NCBI GenBank assembly: GCA_037625715.1
Contig: JASJHQ010000057.1
Coordinates: 1-18,298, forward strand
Source: JABAYQ01 sp018608925
GTDB lineage: Bacteria > Bacteroidota > Bacteroidia > Flavobacteriales > UBA7312
Reading direction: 5' to 3'
DNA length: 18,298 nt
The notes below the pieces were generated by a model. It made no database searches and was not told the DNA's origin. It was given only the letters and a program-made list of their open reading frames with translations. The stretch's first letter is position 1. Every line of letters starts with the position of its first letter. Positions 1-7,475 of this stretch are shown one piece after another. Both the position numbers and the translations under genes were made by a program.

Positions 1-21
1 TATATAAAAAATAGCAGTTCT

Positions 22-50
22 AGCGCAAGCCAATTGGTTTGCGCTTTTTT
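22..50 (+). terminator. Intrinsic terminator of a gene left of the window
   Basis: A 10-bp stem (22-31 pairing with 36-45, one G-T wobble) closes on an AATT loop and is followed directly by a run of T (45-50). The T run lies on the plus strand, so it ends a rightward transcript whose gene is outside the window. The mirror strand has no clean T tract right after the stem, so it is probably one-directional. Confidence 0.8.
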
Positions 51-137
51 ATTATCTTTCGTCTATCGGAAAAGTATAGCTATTAAATCTGCTACTTTTC
101 ATATACAATGCCGTTAGCTGCAAAAACTCATAAATCC

Positions 138-180
138 AAAAAAGCGGAAACTTTTCTTTTTAAGAAGAGCTTCCACTTTT
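138..180 (-). terminator. Intrinsic terminator of the dikinase operon
   Basis: Read on the minus strand, a long imperfect hairpin (180-161 pairing with about 158-141, with G-U wobbles and one mismatch) is followed by six T (143-138). It lies about 30 bases beyond the stop codon of the leftward T9SS gene and would end that transcript. Confidence 0.7.
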
Positions 181-211
181 ATAATTGTCACAAAGTACTG
201 TTTTTTTATAT

Positions 212-3200
212 TTATATTTTAACAACTTTATAGTAGTTATTAAATGTTTTGTTGAAGCATTTAACATAATATATTCCTGACTCTAATCCGCTCAACGATA
301 TCATTTTAGCATTGTTATTGTCTAATAATGAACTAATGCTAACAAGTCTACCTGAGTTATCGTATACCTCAACACTAATCTCTTCTAACATCTCAGAGTT
401 TGATTTGAACTCTATGTAAATTTGATCTTTAGTAGGGTTAGGATAGATAATTATATCATTTAAATCAATGCTATTTTCTGTTATTTCCGTAACCGCATCA
501 ACTAAAACCGGAACATTCAATTCATAATCACAAAAACCAGTTTCGTCTTGGACGACCACATTATAATTACCCACAGCCAAGACAAAGAATTCGTTACTTT
601 CCTGAAAGTTCTGGCCATCATCAACACTGTATAAATACGGACTTAATCCGGAAGTTGGAGTAATGACAATCGCACCATTTGCCTGAGTAACAGAAGTAAC
701 ATTTGTAACCGAAACATCAATAGAAGTTAAAGTACATTCATTTACAAACACACTTTCTTCATAAGAACATATTCCACTGTCATCCTGAATAAAGACAGAA
801 TATTCTCCTGGGGTTAAACCAGTAAAAACATTATCCGTTGTAAAAGTCATTCCACCATCTATACTATAATTATATTGTACAGAAGAAGGGGTCCAGATTG
901 AGATTATACCATCGTCATTTACAGAGCTAGTAATTACAATATCAGGGTTAACTACACATTCAGAGCCAGGACAGAATACATTAATAGATTGGCTACCAAA
1001 ATCACCGTCGTTATATACAATTGTTTCTCCTGATGAGTTCACTAAAGAGAAATTACCATCGTCAAAAATTCCATCACCATACGAATCATAAACAAAAAGT
1101 GAATAACACGATGTATAGTCAACACAAATTTCTTCAGAAATCATATCATAATCATCGTTATCATATAAATCACCACTTGCAATTGTATTATCATCAAAAT
1201 CAAAAATTGCCCACGATATTTCATTCGGATATTGATCGCTATTTATTATCAATGTTACAAAATCATATGTTGATTGAAGATCTAAAATTGCTGTAGCATA
1301 GTCATTTGATGAATCTCCATCAACTTGATTATTTACACTTATAATTGTTACGCTCACCTCATTATTAAAAGCCTGAATATCTGCCACAACTATTACCGAA
1401 ATATCATTTTGACTCATTGATGAAATATCAACTGCCTCATTGAAAACTCCTGCACTTTCACCATTAATTACTAACTCAAATTGAACACTGCTTATAGTGT
1501 TTCCTCCATTATTTACTATCGTAATTGTAGACACAATGTCATTGTTGCATTTTTCATTAAGCGTAGCTAAGCTTACTCCTGCATCTAATTGATGAATCTT
1601 TGTTAAAAGATAGTTTAATGTATCGTTATTTCCATATTCATCATCTACATCGGTTACGATTCCGGTTAGATTATAATCCCCTATTTCTGAAAAATCTTGT
1701 GAAATTTCGAATTCAAATTCCGCATTAGTAAATGGTTCTATCGTTTCGGTTATAGTTAAAGTTTCAACTTCCTGATCATCCACTAATAAAGTAAGCGAAA
1801 AATCACTCATAGGGTTTAATCCTGTGTTAGAAACAAGCATTTTCACAACTTCACTATCCCCTAAATCTGAAGAAGACACTGGAGTTATAAACTCTGTAAA
1901 TTCTAAATCATTATCTGCTTTTATACCAGACCAAAACGAAACCCATGGTCTTGCTTGTTTAATAGTTAGTTGATCTTGTGCCGTAACCTTATATTCTATA
2001 TCCATACCAAAACCTTCAACACCTTCTACATTGTACAAGCTCGCAAACTCATCATGAATGACTGAAAGATACTCTCTCATTTGATCTAGATAATTTTGGT
2101 CCATAACAAGTTCTCCTTGCTCAACAAGATTGGACAATTGAAGTACTAAATAGCCTCCTGCATCTCCCGGCTCTTCGTATAGTAATATTTCTTCAGGTAC
2201 GGAATTAGGGTCAGGGTTTGTAATCAAAGACTCTCCAACCTGTGTATTTAAATAGAACGTATTTTCTGTTTCGTATATCGGATCTATACTAATTCCTACA
2301 CCATTAGATTTTTCTTCTTCAAAGTTAGGGTGACAAAGCACTCCCATTGCTGCCATAAAGTGATCGACTCTATAAAAGTCTCTTTCTTCATAAGCTCTGA
2401 AGTTCCACATGCTAGCATAAATTTGTTTGATAGATTTAGAAATATGTCCTTCGTCTAAGTTTTGAGTTTTAGAAGTATATAAACCAGCACCACTAAAACC
2501 AGGTAAATCTTCATTGTTAGTACTCGATCTACACCTCACTTTAGTACCAGTAGGGAAATCGTCGTGCATTAGTTGAAGCTGATCCATCATCCATTGAGGC
2601 ATTGGAGCATCTTTAATATCATCTCTTAGCATTTTAAGACGATCTACACGGAAATTAATATCATTTTGGAATGCTGGATTGTCTATCATTACCTGGGCTT
2701 CCAAATAGAAGTTATTATAGAGCATAAACTGGTCATAAAAATAAAACGGTATACCAAAACCATCCGGAATAGTACCTTCAGGAAATCCAAACGATCTCAT
2801 TGTAGCTACGTTTGTACATTTCGCCCCATAAGCAGTCGACATTTCAAATTGAATTTCATCTAGTGGTAAAATCTCTGTAAAACTAAGGTCTCTAACCGGA
2901 ATTTGAGGCTCTGTAGGCCTGATAGCTTCATACCAATCATTTACCTCATCTAAGGTTGCTTCTCTAAACTGGAAAGTCTCATTTTCTACTTTGTAGTAAA
3001 CATAGTTATTCAATAAGTTTGCAATAGAATCTATCAATAGTGGGTCCTGAATATAAGCGTTAGGAACATTGTCTTGAATAGCTCTTAAGTTAACGTGGGA
3101 TAGAGGCGTTTGTATCACCGAAGTAATAATACCACCAACTCTTGGCAAGGAGTTAGGAAGAGCATCGTAAAGTACAATATCTCTAGAGCCAGGAGTCTCA

Positions 3201-4141
3201 TCCATGTTCATATGTTTAAAAAATCCATACCCTTCAGCCTCATGAAATGGAATATAATCTACATCTCCAAAAACATCAGATTCTAAAACAACAGTAATAT
3301 TTGTGCCTTCAAAATCATCAGCATATTGGTTTAAATATTGGTTTTCGTTGCCCTCACTTACAAAGTGATTAATATTATTTTGCAAAAACGGCATATTAGC
3401 AACTAGCAATTCATATGTTCTTTGAGTATCTTCAAAATCATAAGAGTTCCCAAATGAGAAGTTAAAAGAGTAACTACCAATAACTCCTCCCGGAAGAATG
3501 ATATTTGGATTAAATACAATTTCTCCTGAACCATCATCTCCCGTAACTGTAGCACCGATACCACCAAAGAATGCACCATGAACGGCGTAAGTGTTACTAT
3601 TAATGAAATATATCTTTGGCTCAGGGGTATCTCTATCTAAAATTCCGAATTTAACATACAACTGTCCATCAAGAAAAGGAGCCCATCCAACGTTATTAAT
3701 AGTAGCAAGCTCCATAAAAGTTTCGGCATCAGGAACAGAAGTTGCCCCGTCTTGAATATCAATAGATTCAGCAAAATTTATTGGCGCATCTGTAGGCATA
3801 TTGTTATATTCTGTAATGTCATCTATTCCATCTCCGTCGATATCACCAGGACTTAAAATATCATACTCTGTAATAGTATAATTTTCAATAGGCTTTGCTC
3901 CTCCAGGATCAGAAATAATCATTGTTCCGCCTATACCCATATTTAATTTAGTAGCCCACTCAAATGTAGGGCTATGTTGAGTAGTCAACACATAGTATTT
4001 TCCTTGCTCAGACTCTATAGAAAGAAGTGCTTGTCCACTATTATTAACAGAGTAATTTATAATGGGTACTACTTCTTGAGCGAACGAAAAATTATATAAT
4101 AAAAGTAAGCTGAATTGTAATAAGATAAAGTTTCTAAACAT
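212..4141 (-). CDS. Exported T9SS protein with GWD-like phosphohistidine and PPDK-type ATP-grasp domains
   Basis: 1309 residues, ATG start. Order seen: signal peptide (1-21, ending SFAQ); an Asp-rich calcium-type loop (97-120); a swivel segment with PLSHVNLRA (His349); an ATP-grasp domain (about 435-735); CARDB-like beta domains (about 755-960); a DSYGDG module; two SprB-like repeats (YSIDGG and YSVDDG); and a T9SS type A sorting domain (about 1229-1309, YPNP, SGIYYVK). Residues matching the PPDK ATP site are all present: Lys441 (GAK), Arg538 (RCRSS), Asp714 and Glu716 (DIE), Gln729 and Arg731 (QARP). The swivel lies before the ATP-grasp, as in alpha-glucan water dikinase; PPDK has the reverse order. 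The LSHVxxRA motif also resembles that family. Family knowledge implies ATP-dependent phosphotransfer through His349. The substrate is unknown, and an exported ATP user is odd. The gene follows the phosphatase gene by 24 bases, so they are likely cotranscribed. Confidence 0.85.
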   Translation of the reverse strand: MFRNFILLQFSLLLLYNFSFAQEVVPIINYSVNNSGQALLSIESEQGKYYVLTTQHSPTFEWATKLNMGIGGTMIISDPGGAKPIENYTITEYDILSPGDIDGDGIDDITEYNNMPTDAPINFAESIDIQDGATSVPDAETFMELATINNVGWAPFLDGQLYVKFGILDRDTPEPKIYFINSNTYAVHGAFFGGIGATVTGDDGSGEIVFNPNIILPGGVIGSYSFNFSFGNSYDFEDTQRTYELLVANMPFLQNNINHFVSEGNENQYLNQYADDFEGTNITVVLESDVFGDVDYIPFHEAEGYGFFKHMNMDETPGSRDIVLYDALPNSLPRVGGIITSVIQTPLSHVNLRAIQDNVPNAYIQDPLLIDSIANLLNNYVYYKVENETFQFREATLDEVNDWYEAIRPTEPQIPVRDLSFTEILPLDEIQFEMSTAYGAKCTNVATMRSFGFPEGTIPDGFGIPFYFYDQFMLYNNFYLEAQVMIDNPAFQNDINFRVDRLKMLRDDIKDAPMPQWMMDQLQLMHDDFPTGTKVRCRSSTNNEDLPGFSGAGLYTSKTQNLDEGHISKSIKQIYASMWNFRAYEERDFYRVDHFMAAMGVLCHPNFEEEKSNGVGISIDPIYETENTFYLNTQVGESLITNPDPNSVPEEILLYEEPGDAGGYLVLQLSNLVEQGELVMDQNYLDQMREYLSVIHDEFASLYNVEGVEGFGMDIEYKVTAQDQLTIKQARPWVSFWSGIKADNDLEFTEFITPVSSSDLGDSEVVKMLVSNTGLNPMSDFSLTLLVDDQEVETLTITETIEPFTNAEFEFEISQDFSEIGDYNLTGIVTDVDDEYGNNDTLNYLLTKIHQLDAGVSLATLNEKCNNDIVSTITIVNNGGNTISSVQFELVINGESAGVFNEAVDISSMSQNDISVIVVADIQAFNNEVSVTIISVNNQVDGDSSNDYATAILDLQSTYDFVTLIINSDQYPNEISWAIFDFDDNTIASGDLYDNDDYDMISEEICVDYTSCYSLFVYDSYGDGIFDDGNFSLVNSSGETIVYNDGDFGSQSINVFCPGSECVVNPDIVITSSVNDDGIISIWTPSSVQYNYSIDGGMTFTTDNVFTGLTPGEYSVFIQDDSGICSYEESVFVNECTLTSIDVSVTNVTSVTQANGAIVITPTSGLSPYLYSVDDGQNFQESNEFFVLAVGNYNVVVQDETGFCDYELNVPVLVDAVTEITENSIDLNDIIIYPNPTKDQIYIEFKSNSEMLEEISVEVYDNSGRLVSISSLLDNNNAKMISLSGLESGIYYVKCFNKTFNNYYKVVKI

Positions 4142-4165
4142 CTTAGGTTAAGATTTAAATAATTG

Positions 4166-4654
4166 TTATTTGACACACTCAAAAGACGAGTGCAATAAAT
4201 TAAGAGTTCGAGACTCTCCATAAACTATGAGCTGATAAATACGGTCGTAAATGTGTAACTCAATATCTTCAATGTCTTCGTTAGCAAGAAGACCTGCTAG
4301 CACCCCTGTAGTATTACTATGGCCCACAACTAAAACATCTTGCCTATTTTCTAGTAGAAAATCTGAAAATGATTTTAAATTTTGAGTGTCATATAATTGA
4401 ATATCAACATTTTTGGCTGTAGCTGTTGGTAAGGCAGTATTTTTTGTTCTAGCATAATCAGTACTGTAAACTGCATCTAAATGTACGTCATTTAGAAAAT
4501 TTCTCAAAGCTTGTGACCTTTGGTCACCACATTCGGAAAGTGGTAAATCAGATGTATTATCCGAAGTATTATCCTTTTCTGAATGTCTGACTAGGTAGAT
4601 TGTAAAAACATCATCACTTTGAGCAAAGACATTACACCCCCATGTTTGAAACAA
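4166..4654 (-). CDS. Exported histidine phosphatase superfamily protein (SixA/phosphoglycerate mutase fold)
   Basis: 162 residues from a TTG codon. The superfamily core is clear: the LVRHS motif (Arg23, His24 as phospho-acceptor), STDYARTKNTA with Arg69, and VVGHSNTTG with His102. Proteins of this fold dephosphorylate small molecules or phosphohistidine proteins; the substrate here is unknown. The TTG start is doubtful. It falls inside a hydrophobic stretch, and the in-frame codons upstream (4655-4717, up to a TAA at 4718-4720) encode a basic residue and then SILIVSFLF running into NVFAQ. That makes a complete signal peptide, but no ATG, GTG or CTG exists there. A rare ATT start at 4685-4687 (173 residues) or a damaged start codon are the alternatives. 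The protein is probably periplasmic. The dikinase gene begins 24 bases after this stop. Confidence 0.75.
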   Translation of the reverse strand: MFQTWGCNVFAQSDDVFTIYLVRHSEKDNTSDNTSDLPLSECGDQRSQALRNFLNDVHLDAVYSTDYARTKNTALPTATAKNVDIQLYDTQNLKSFSDFLLENRQDVLVVGHSNTTGVLAGLLANEDIEDIELHIYDRIYQLIVYGESRTLNLLHSSFECVK

Positions 4655-4772
4655 AAAAGAAACTATTAAAATGCTTTTTAATGTAATGATATACTTGATA
4701 AGCGTTAAGACTTGTGGTTAAACATTAGCTAAAAAACAATATAAAATCTACAAATACAAACTTTAAGACAAG

Positions 4773-4798
4773 CAAACTTACACCTTCAGCTTATTCAA
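4773..4798 (-). promoter_or_regulatory. Candidate Bacteroidota promoter for the phosphatase-dikinase unit
   Basis: On the minus strand a perfect TAnnTTTG -7 box (TAAGTTTG, 4780-4773) is preceded by TTG (4798-4796) with a 15-base spacer, shorter than the usual 17-23. It would place the transcription start about 70-80 bases before the likely start of the phosphatase reading frame. Only the -7 box is convincing. Confidence 0.35.
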
Positions 4799-4879
4799 TC
4801 AGATTTAAATTAGTTTAAAATTAACATATGGTAATAGTTTTTAAAAATATATAAGTTAATCTTATAAGAGGACTACCAT

Positions 4880-4910
4880 AAAAACCCAACTCAATTGAGC
4901 GGGGTTTTTT
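4880..4910 (+). terminator. Orphan, potentially bidirectional terminator
   Basis: An 8-bp stem (4880-4887, AAAAACCC, with 4902-4909, GGGTTTTT) encloses the palindrome CTCAATTGAG (4890-4899), and six T follow. The opposite strand also gives a T run, so it can work both ways. It lies between divergently transcribed genes, where neither neighbour needs a terminator. That suggests a short unannotated transcript or a leader attenuator. Confidence 0.6.
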
Positions 4911-4988
4911 ATAATTTACTGATAATACAATCTAACATAGTAAATGGGAATAATTAGAAAAAAAAGTACAATTTTACAAAACAATATA

Positions 4989-5060
4989 ATGGAAGAACTA
5001 AAACAAATTTTAGTCTTTAATAGTACAGAAACCATACCTTCGATTATTGCTAATAAATAA
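4989..5060 (+). CDS. Possible 23-residue short ORF upstream of the TIP30-like gene
   Basis: ATG to TAA, starting MEELKQIL and ending IIANK. It stops 5 bases before the ATG of the Rossmann-fold gene, so translational coupling is geometrically possible. I do not recognise the peptide. In AT-rich sequence an open frame this short can arise by chance, and there is no ribosome-binding site to support it. Confidence 0.2.
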   Translation: MEELKQILVFNSTETIPSIIANK

Positions 5061-5065
5061 AAAAT

Positions 5066-5725
5066 ATGAAAAAGAATATTGCTGTATTATTTGGAGGAAC
5101 AGGCTTAACAGGCAGCCATCTTTTAGACATGCTTGTTAATGACTCTAGCTTTGAAAGTGTAATTGTAGTTAGTAGAAAAAAAATAATTATTACACATGAG
5201 AAAATCTCTAATAAAATTATTGATTTCTCAAACTATAAAGAAATTGAAAGTTGCATTGCGCAAGAATCCATTGTTTTTTCTTGTATCGGAACAACCCAAG
5301 CTGATGTAAAAGGGGATAAACAAAAGTATAAAGAAATTGATTTTGATATTAGCCTAAACATTGCAAATGCTTGCAAAAAATTAAGAGCAAATAAATTTCT
5401 TTTTATCTCATCTGGAGGAGCTAATAGTTCAAGCTCAAATTTTTATTTAAAACTAAAAGGCGAAATTGAGGATTCGGTAATTAAAACAAATAACAATACT
5501 TTATTTATTTTCAAGCCATCTCTTCTAATAGGCAAAAGAAAGAAAGAACGCTTTTTAGAAAGTATTGGCCAAACTTTAATGCCACTGTTTTCTTACTTGC
5601 TTCCAACCTCTATAAAGGCTGTTAAAGCTTCCTGTGTAGCAAATGCAATGATAAATCTCTCGAAATCTAGTTCAACAGGTGTAACTATTATTGAAAATAA
5701 AGAAATCCTTAATTATTGTTCTTAG
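5066..5725 (+). CDS. NAD(P)-binding Rossmann protein, TIP30/HTATIP2-like atypical SDR
   Basis: 219 residues, ATG start. The N-terminal glycine motif GGTGLTGSHLL (9-19) follows a hydrophobic beta strand, as in NAD(P)-binding Rossmann domains. Other seen features fit the atypical short-chain dehydrogenase group related to TIP30/HTATIP2: VFSCIGTTQAD (about 72-82), FLFISSGGANSSS (about 112-124), the YLKLKGEIE segment in the YxxxK position, and FKPSLLIGKRKKER. The length is normal for this group. No signal peptide or membrane segment is seen, so the protein is cytosolic. The biochemical substrate of bacterial members is generally unknown. The gene stands alone and converges on the ABC operon, with no strong terminator in the 96 bases between them. 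Confidence 0.75.
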   Translation: MKKNIAVLFGGTGLTGSHLLDMLVNDSSFESVIVVSRKKIIITHEKISNKIIDFSNYKEIESCIAQESIVFSCIGTTQADVKGDKQKYKEIDFDISLNIANACKKLRANKFLFISSGGANSSSSNFYLKLKGEIEDSVIKTNNNTLFIFKPSLLIGKRKKERFLESIGQTLMPLFSYLLPTSIKAVKASCVANAMINLSKSSSTGVTIIENKEILNYCS

Positions 5726-5821
5726 TAAAAGCTCGAAATTCGATTTGTATTAAATAGAGAACTAAGTGTATTTAGAAACAGTAACTACTCATTTGCTAGG
5801 CCGAAAAAATCAGAAATAGAA

Positions 5822-6256
5822 TTATCTTCTGTGTACTTCCGCTTGCTTAAAGATGTAATTACATTGATAAACATCGTCAGAATTGAGCATTAATATACCC
5901 TTCATGGTAACTAATTCGTCCATCCTGAAATAATCTTTTTCCGATTTCATTTTCAACTCAACCACAGTTTCTGGGCCTGCTGCTCCGCAAAAAAAGCAAG
6001 ATGAGAACGGACTTTTAGAAAGTATATAGTACCCTTCATCAGGATCGATAGCCAAAATAAACCCTTTTAAAATGACTTGTTGCCCTTCTATTGCTCTTAC
6101 CTTTGATCCGAAGTAAGGGTATAAAAAAGACTCCCCTACTTCTTCCATAAATGTTTCTGAAAACTCAACATCGGCTAAGGTTTCCCAGCTTATTTCTATT
6201 TGAGAAAAAGCAAATGTTGGAATAAAAAAAGCAATTAACAGGATGAGTTTATTCAT
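5822..6256 (-). CDS. Small exported CxxC protein, DUF3299-like, third gene of the ABC operon
   Basis: 144 residues, ATG start. A clear signal peptide (1-19, ending AFS before Q) is followed by a compact domain starting with WETLADVEF. It contains VILKGFILAIDPDEGYYILS and a CFFCG motif (Cys87, Cys90) followed by GPETVVELKM. This arrangement (a short beta domain with 'GF' strands and a CPxC- or CFFC-type motif) resembles DUF3299, a periplasmic family I recall being encoded beside LolCDE/MacB-like ABC genes in gammaproteobacteria. The assignment is from memory and moderate. The two cysteines could bind a metal or form a disulfide. The start overlaps the permease stop by 8 bases (6249-6256), so translation is coupled and a joint function is likely. 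Confidence 0.7.
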   Translation of the reverse strand: MNKLILLIAFFIPTFAFSQIEISWETLADVEFSETFMEEVGESFLYPYFGSKVRAIEGQQVILKGFILAIDPDEGYYILSKSPFSSCFFCGAAGPETVVELKMKSEKDYFRMDELVTMKGILMLNSDDVYQCNYIFKQAEVHRR

Positions 6257-7475
6257 TTGAAAGAGTTTTAGGAATATTTATATTATAGGTTTGAATAGTA
6301 GGAATTAAAGATGCGAGCAATCCTATAAATAATGATATTGGAAACAACCACAATTCTTCATTTATCAAGCTGAAGCTCAGTGCATCAAAGCTATAGTTAG
6401 CATCAATAAAAAACGATACTGCAAACAATGTCAATCGGCTAATTATTACACCAAAAAGAGTTCCAAATACCGATAGCAAGAGTCCTTCTAAAAGAACTAA
6501 TTTAACCAACTGCCATCTGCTAGCCCCATGTACCCTCATTAAAGCTAATTCGTAACGTCTTTTTTTCAAAGAGTTGAAAAGACTAATAAATATACTTAAG
6601 CCAGAAACAACCATAATAATAATGGCAATCATCTTTATGGTTTGAGCGCCAAAACCAAGCAAACCTATTAGTCGATTTATTTCAAAACGAGGAACAGCTG
6701 CTTGTAAATTAGTAGTTTCATTTACTTTTCTTGGTAGCTGAAGAAATCCCATAGGACTTTTGAACTTTACTAAAAGAGCTGTAATCATAGCATTTTCCTC
6801 TTGATGGGAATCATGCTCGTGGTGATGATCCGGATCACTACACTCATGGTCATCGGAATCGTGGCCATGAACTTTCCAGATACTTTCTGTGTTCGACAAT
6901 ATAAGTTTATCAATAGTAGAATTGCAATGATCTAAAATACCCACCACATTATAAGAAAACTGATCGTGAACCTCTCCTCCTTCTATTAATCCGTGAGAAC
7001 CATGAAAAGTATCCCCTACTTTTAAGTCATTAATTTGAGCCGCAGTGCTTCCAACAACAACTTCAAGAGCTTGGCTCCAGAGTTCTCCTTCTTTTAAACT
7101 AGCCTGAAATAATTCTATATATGCATGTGTTGTTCCTACAATTCTAAAACCATTATACGTATCCCCAAACGAAAGTGGAATGGTTGACTTAACCATTGAG
7201 TTTTTCTTAAGCTTAGCAACCTCTTTTAAGGGAATGTTTCCCGTAGGGTTGTCAATATGGTATACTGTGGAAAGAATTAACTGTAAAGGGCTGCCCTTGG
7301 CTCCTACAACCATGTCAATGCCTTTAACATTTTTTTGCAACTGTTGTTCTACTTCATTGTTTAACAATAACACCAGTGAAATAATTCCCACACCCAAGGT
7401 CATGAGTAACAAGCATAATATAGTGCTTAGAGGATTACTTATTAGATTTCGCCAACTTAGCTGTCTAATGTTCAT
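6249..7475 (-). CDS. ABC transporter permease, FtsX/MacB type, with a His/Asp-rich periplasmic loop
   Basis: 408 residues, ATG start overlapping the ATPase stop (ATGA). Topology is typical for type VII ABC permeases: TM1 (about 18-39), a large periplasmic domain (about 40-275), then TM2 (about 277-300), TM3 (about 325-350) and TM4 (about 376-394). The cytoplasmic segment LKKRRYELALMRVHGASRWQ (303-322) is the FtsX-family coupling region. Residues 203-224 hold eight histidines and several Asp/Glu (HGHDSDDH, then PDHHHEHDSH), a likely divalent-metal-binding insertion. Members of this superfamily extract lipoproteins or drive periplasmic machines. The His-rich loop and the DUF3299-like partner point to a metal-linked role. 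I recall zinc-starvation operons of similar make-up in Vibrio and Pseudomonas. Substrate unproven. Confidence 0.85.
   Translation of the reverse strand: MNIRQLSWRNLISNPLSTILCLLLMTLGVGIISLVLLLNNEVEQQLQKNVKGIDMVVGAKGSPLQLILSTVYHIDNPTGNIPLKEVAKLKKNSMVKSTIPLSFGDTYNGFRIVGTTHAYIELFQASLKEGELWSQALEVVVGSTAAQINDLKVGDTFHGSHGLIEGGEVHDQFSYNVVGILDHCNSTIDKLILSNTESIWKVHGHDSDDHECSDPDHHHEHDSHQEENAMITALLVKFKSPMGFLQLPRKVNETTNLQAAVPRFEINRLIGLLGFGAQTIKMIAIIIMVVSGLSIFISLFNSLKKRRYELALMRVHGASRWQLVKLVLLEGLLLSVFGTLFGVIISRLTLFAVSFFIDANYSFDALSFSLINEELWLFPISLFIGLLASLIPTIQTYNINIPKTLSNE

Larger units (their letters stand above)
4721..5065. other. Intergenic region between divergent genes
   Basis: This 345-base gap lies between the leftward phosphatase gene and the rightward TIP30-like gene. 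It holds the candidate -7 box for the leftward unit, a small hairpin (TATAAG, 5-base loop, CTTATA, 4850-4866), an orphan bidirectional terminator (4880-4910), and a possible 23-codon reading frame (4989-5060) ending 5 bases before the next gene. I see no RNA gene and no convincing promoter for the rightward gene. Confidence 0.6.

Noticed and set aside
1021..1296. His-rich plus-strand frame inside the dikinase gene
   Set aside because: The many histidines come from reading AT-rich antisense of Asp-rich beta repeats. It has no domain and no start context.
5780..5794. 15-base sequence AGTAACTACTCATTT, repeated at 10502-10516
   Set aside because: Both copies are intergenic, but a single 15-base match in 18 kb of AT-rich DNA is not far from chance, and the flanks show no further similarity.
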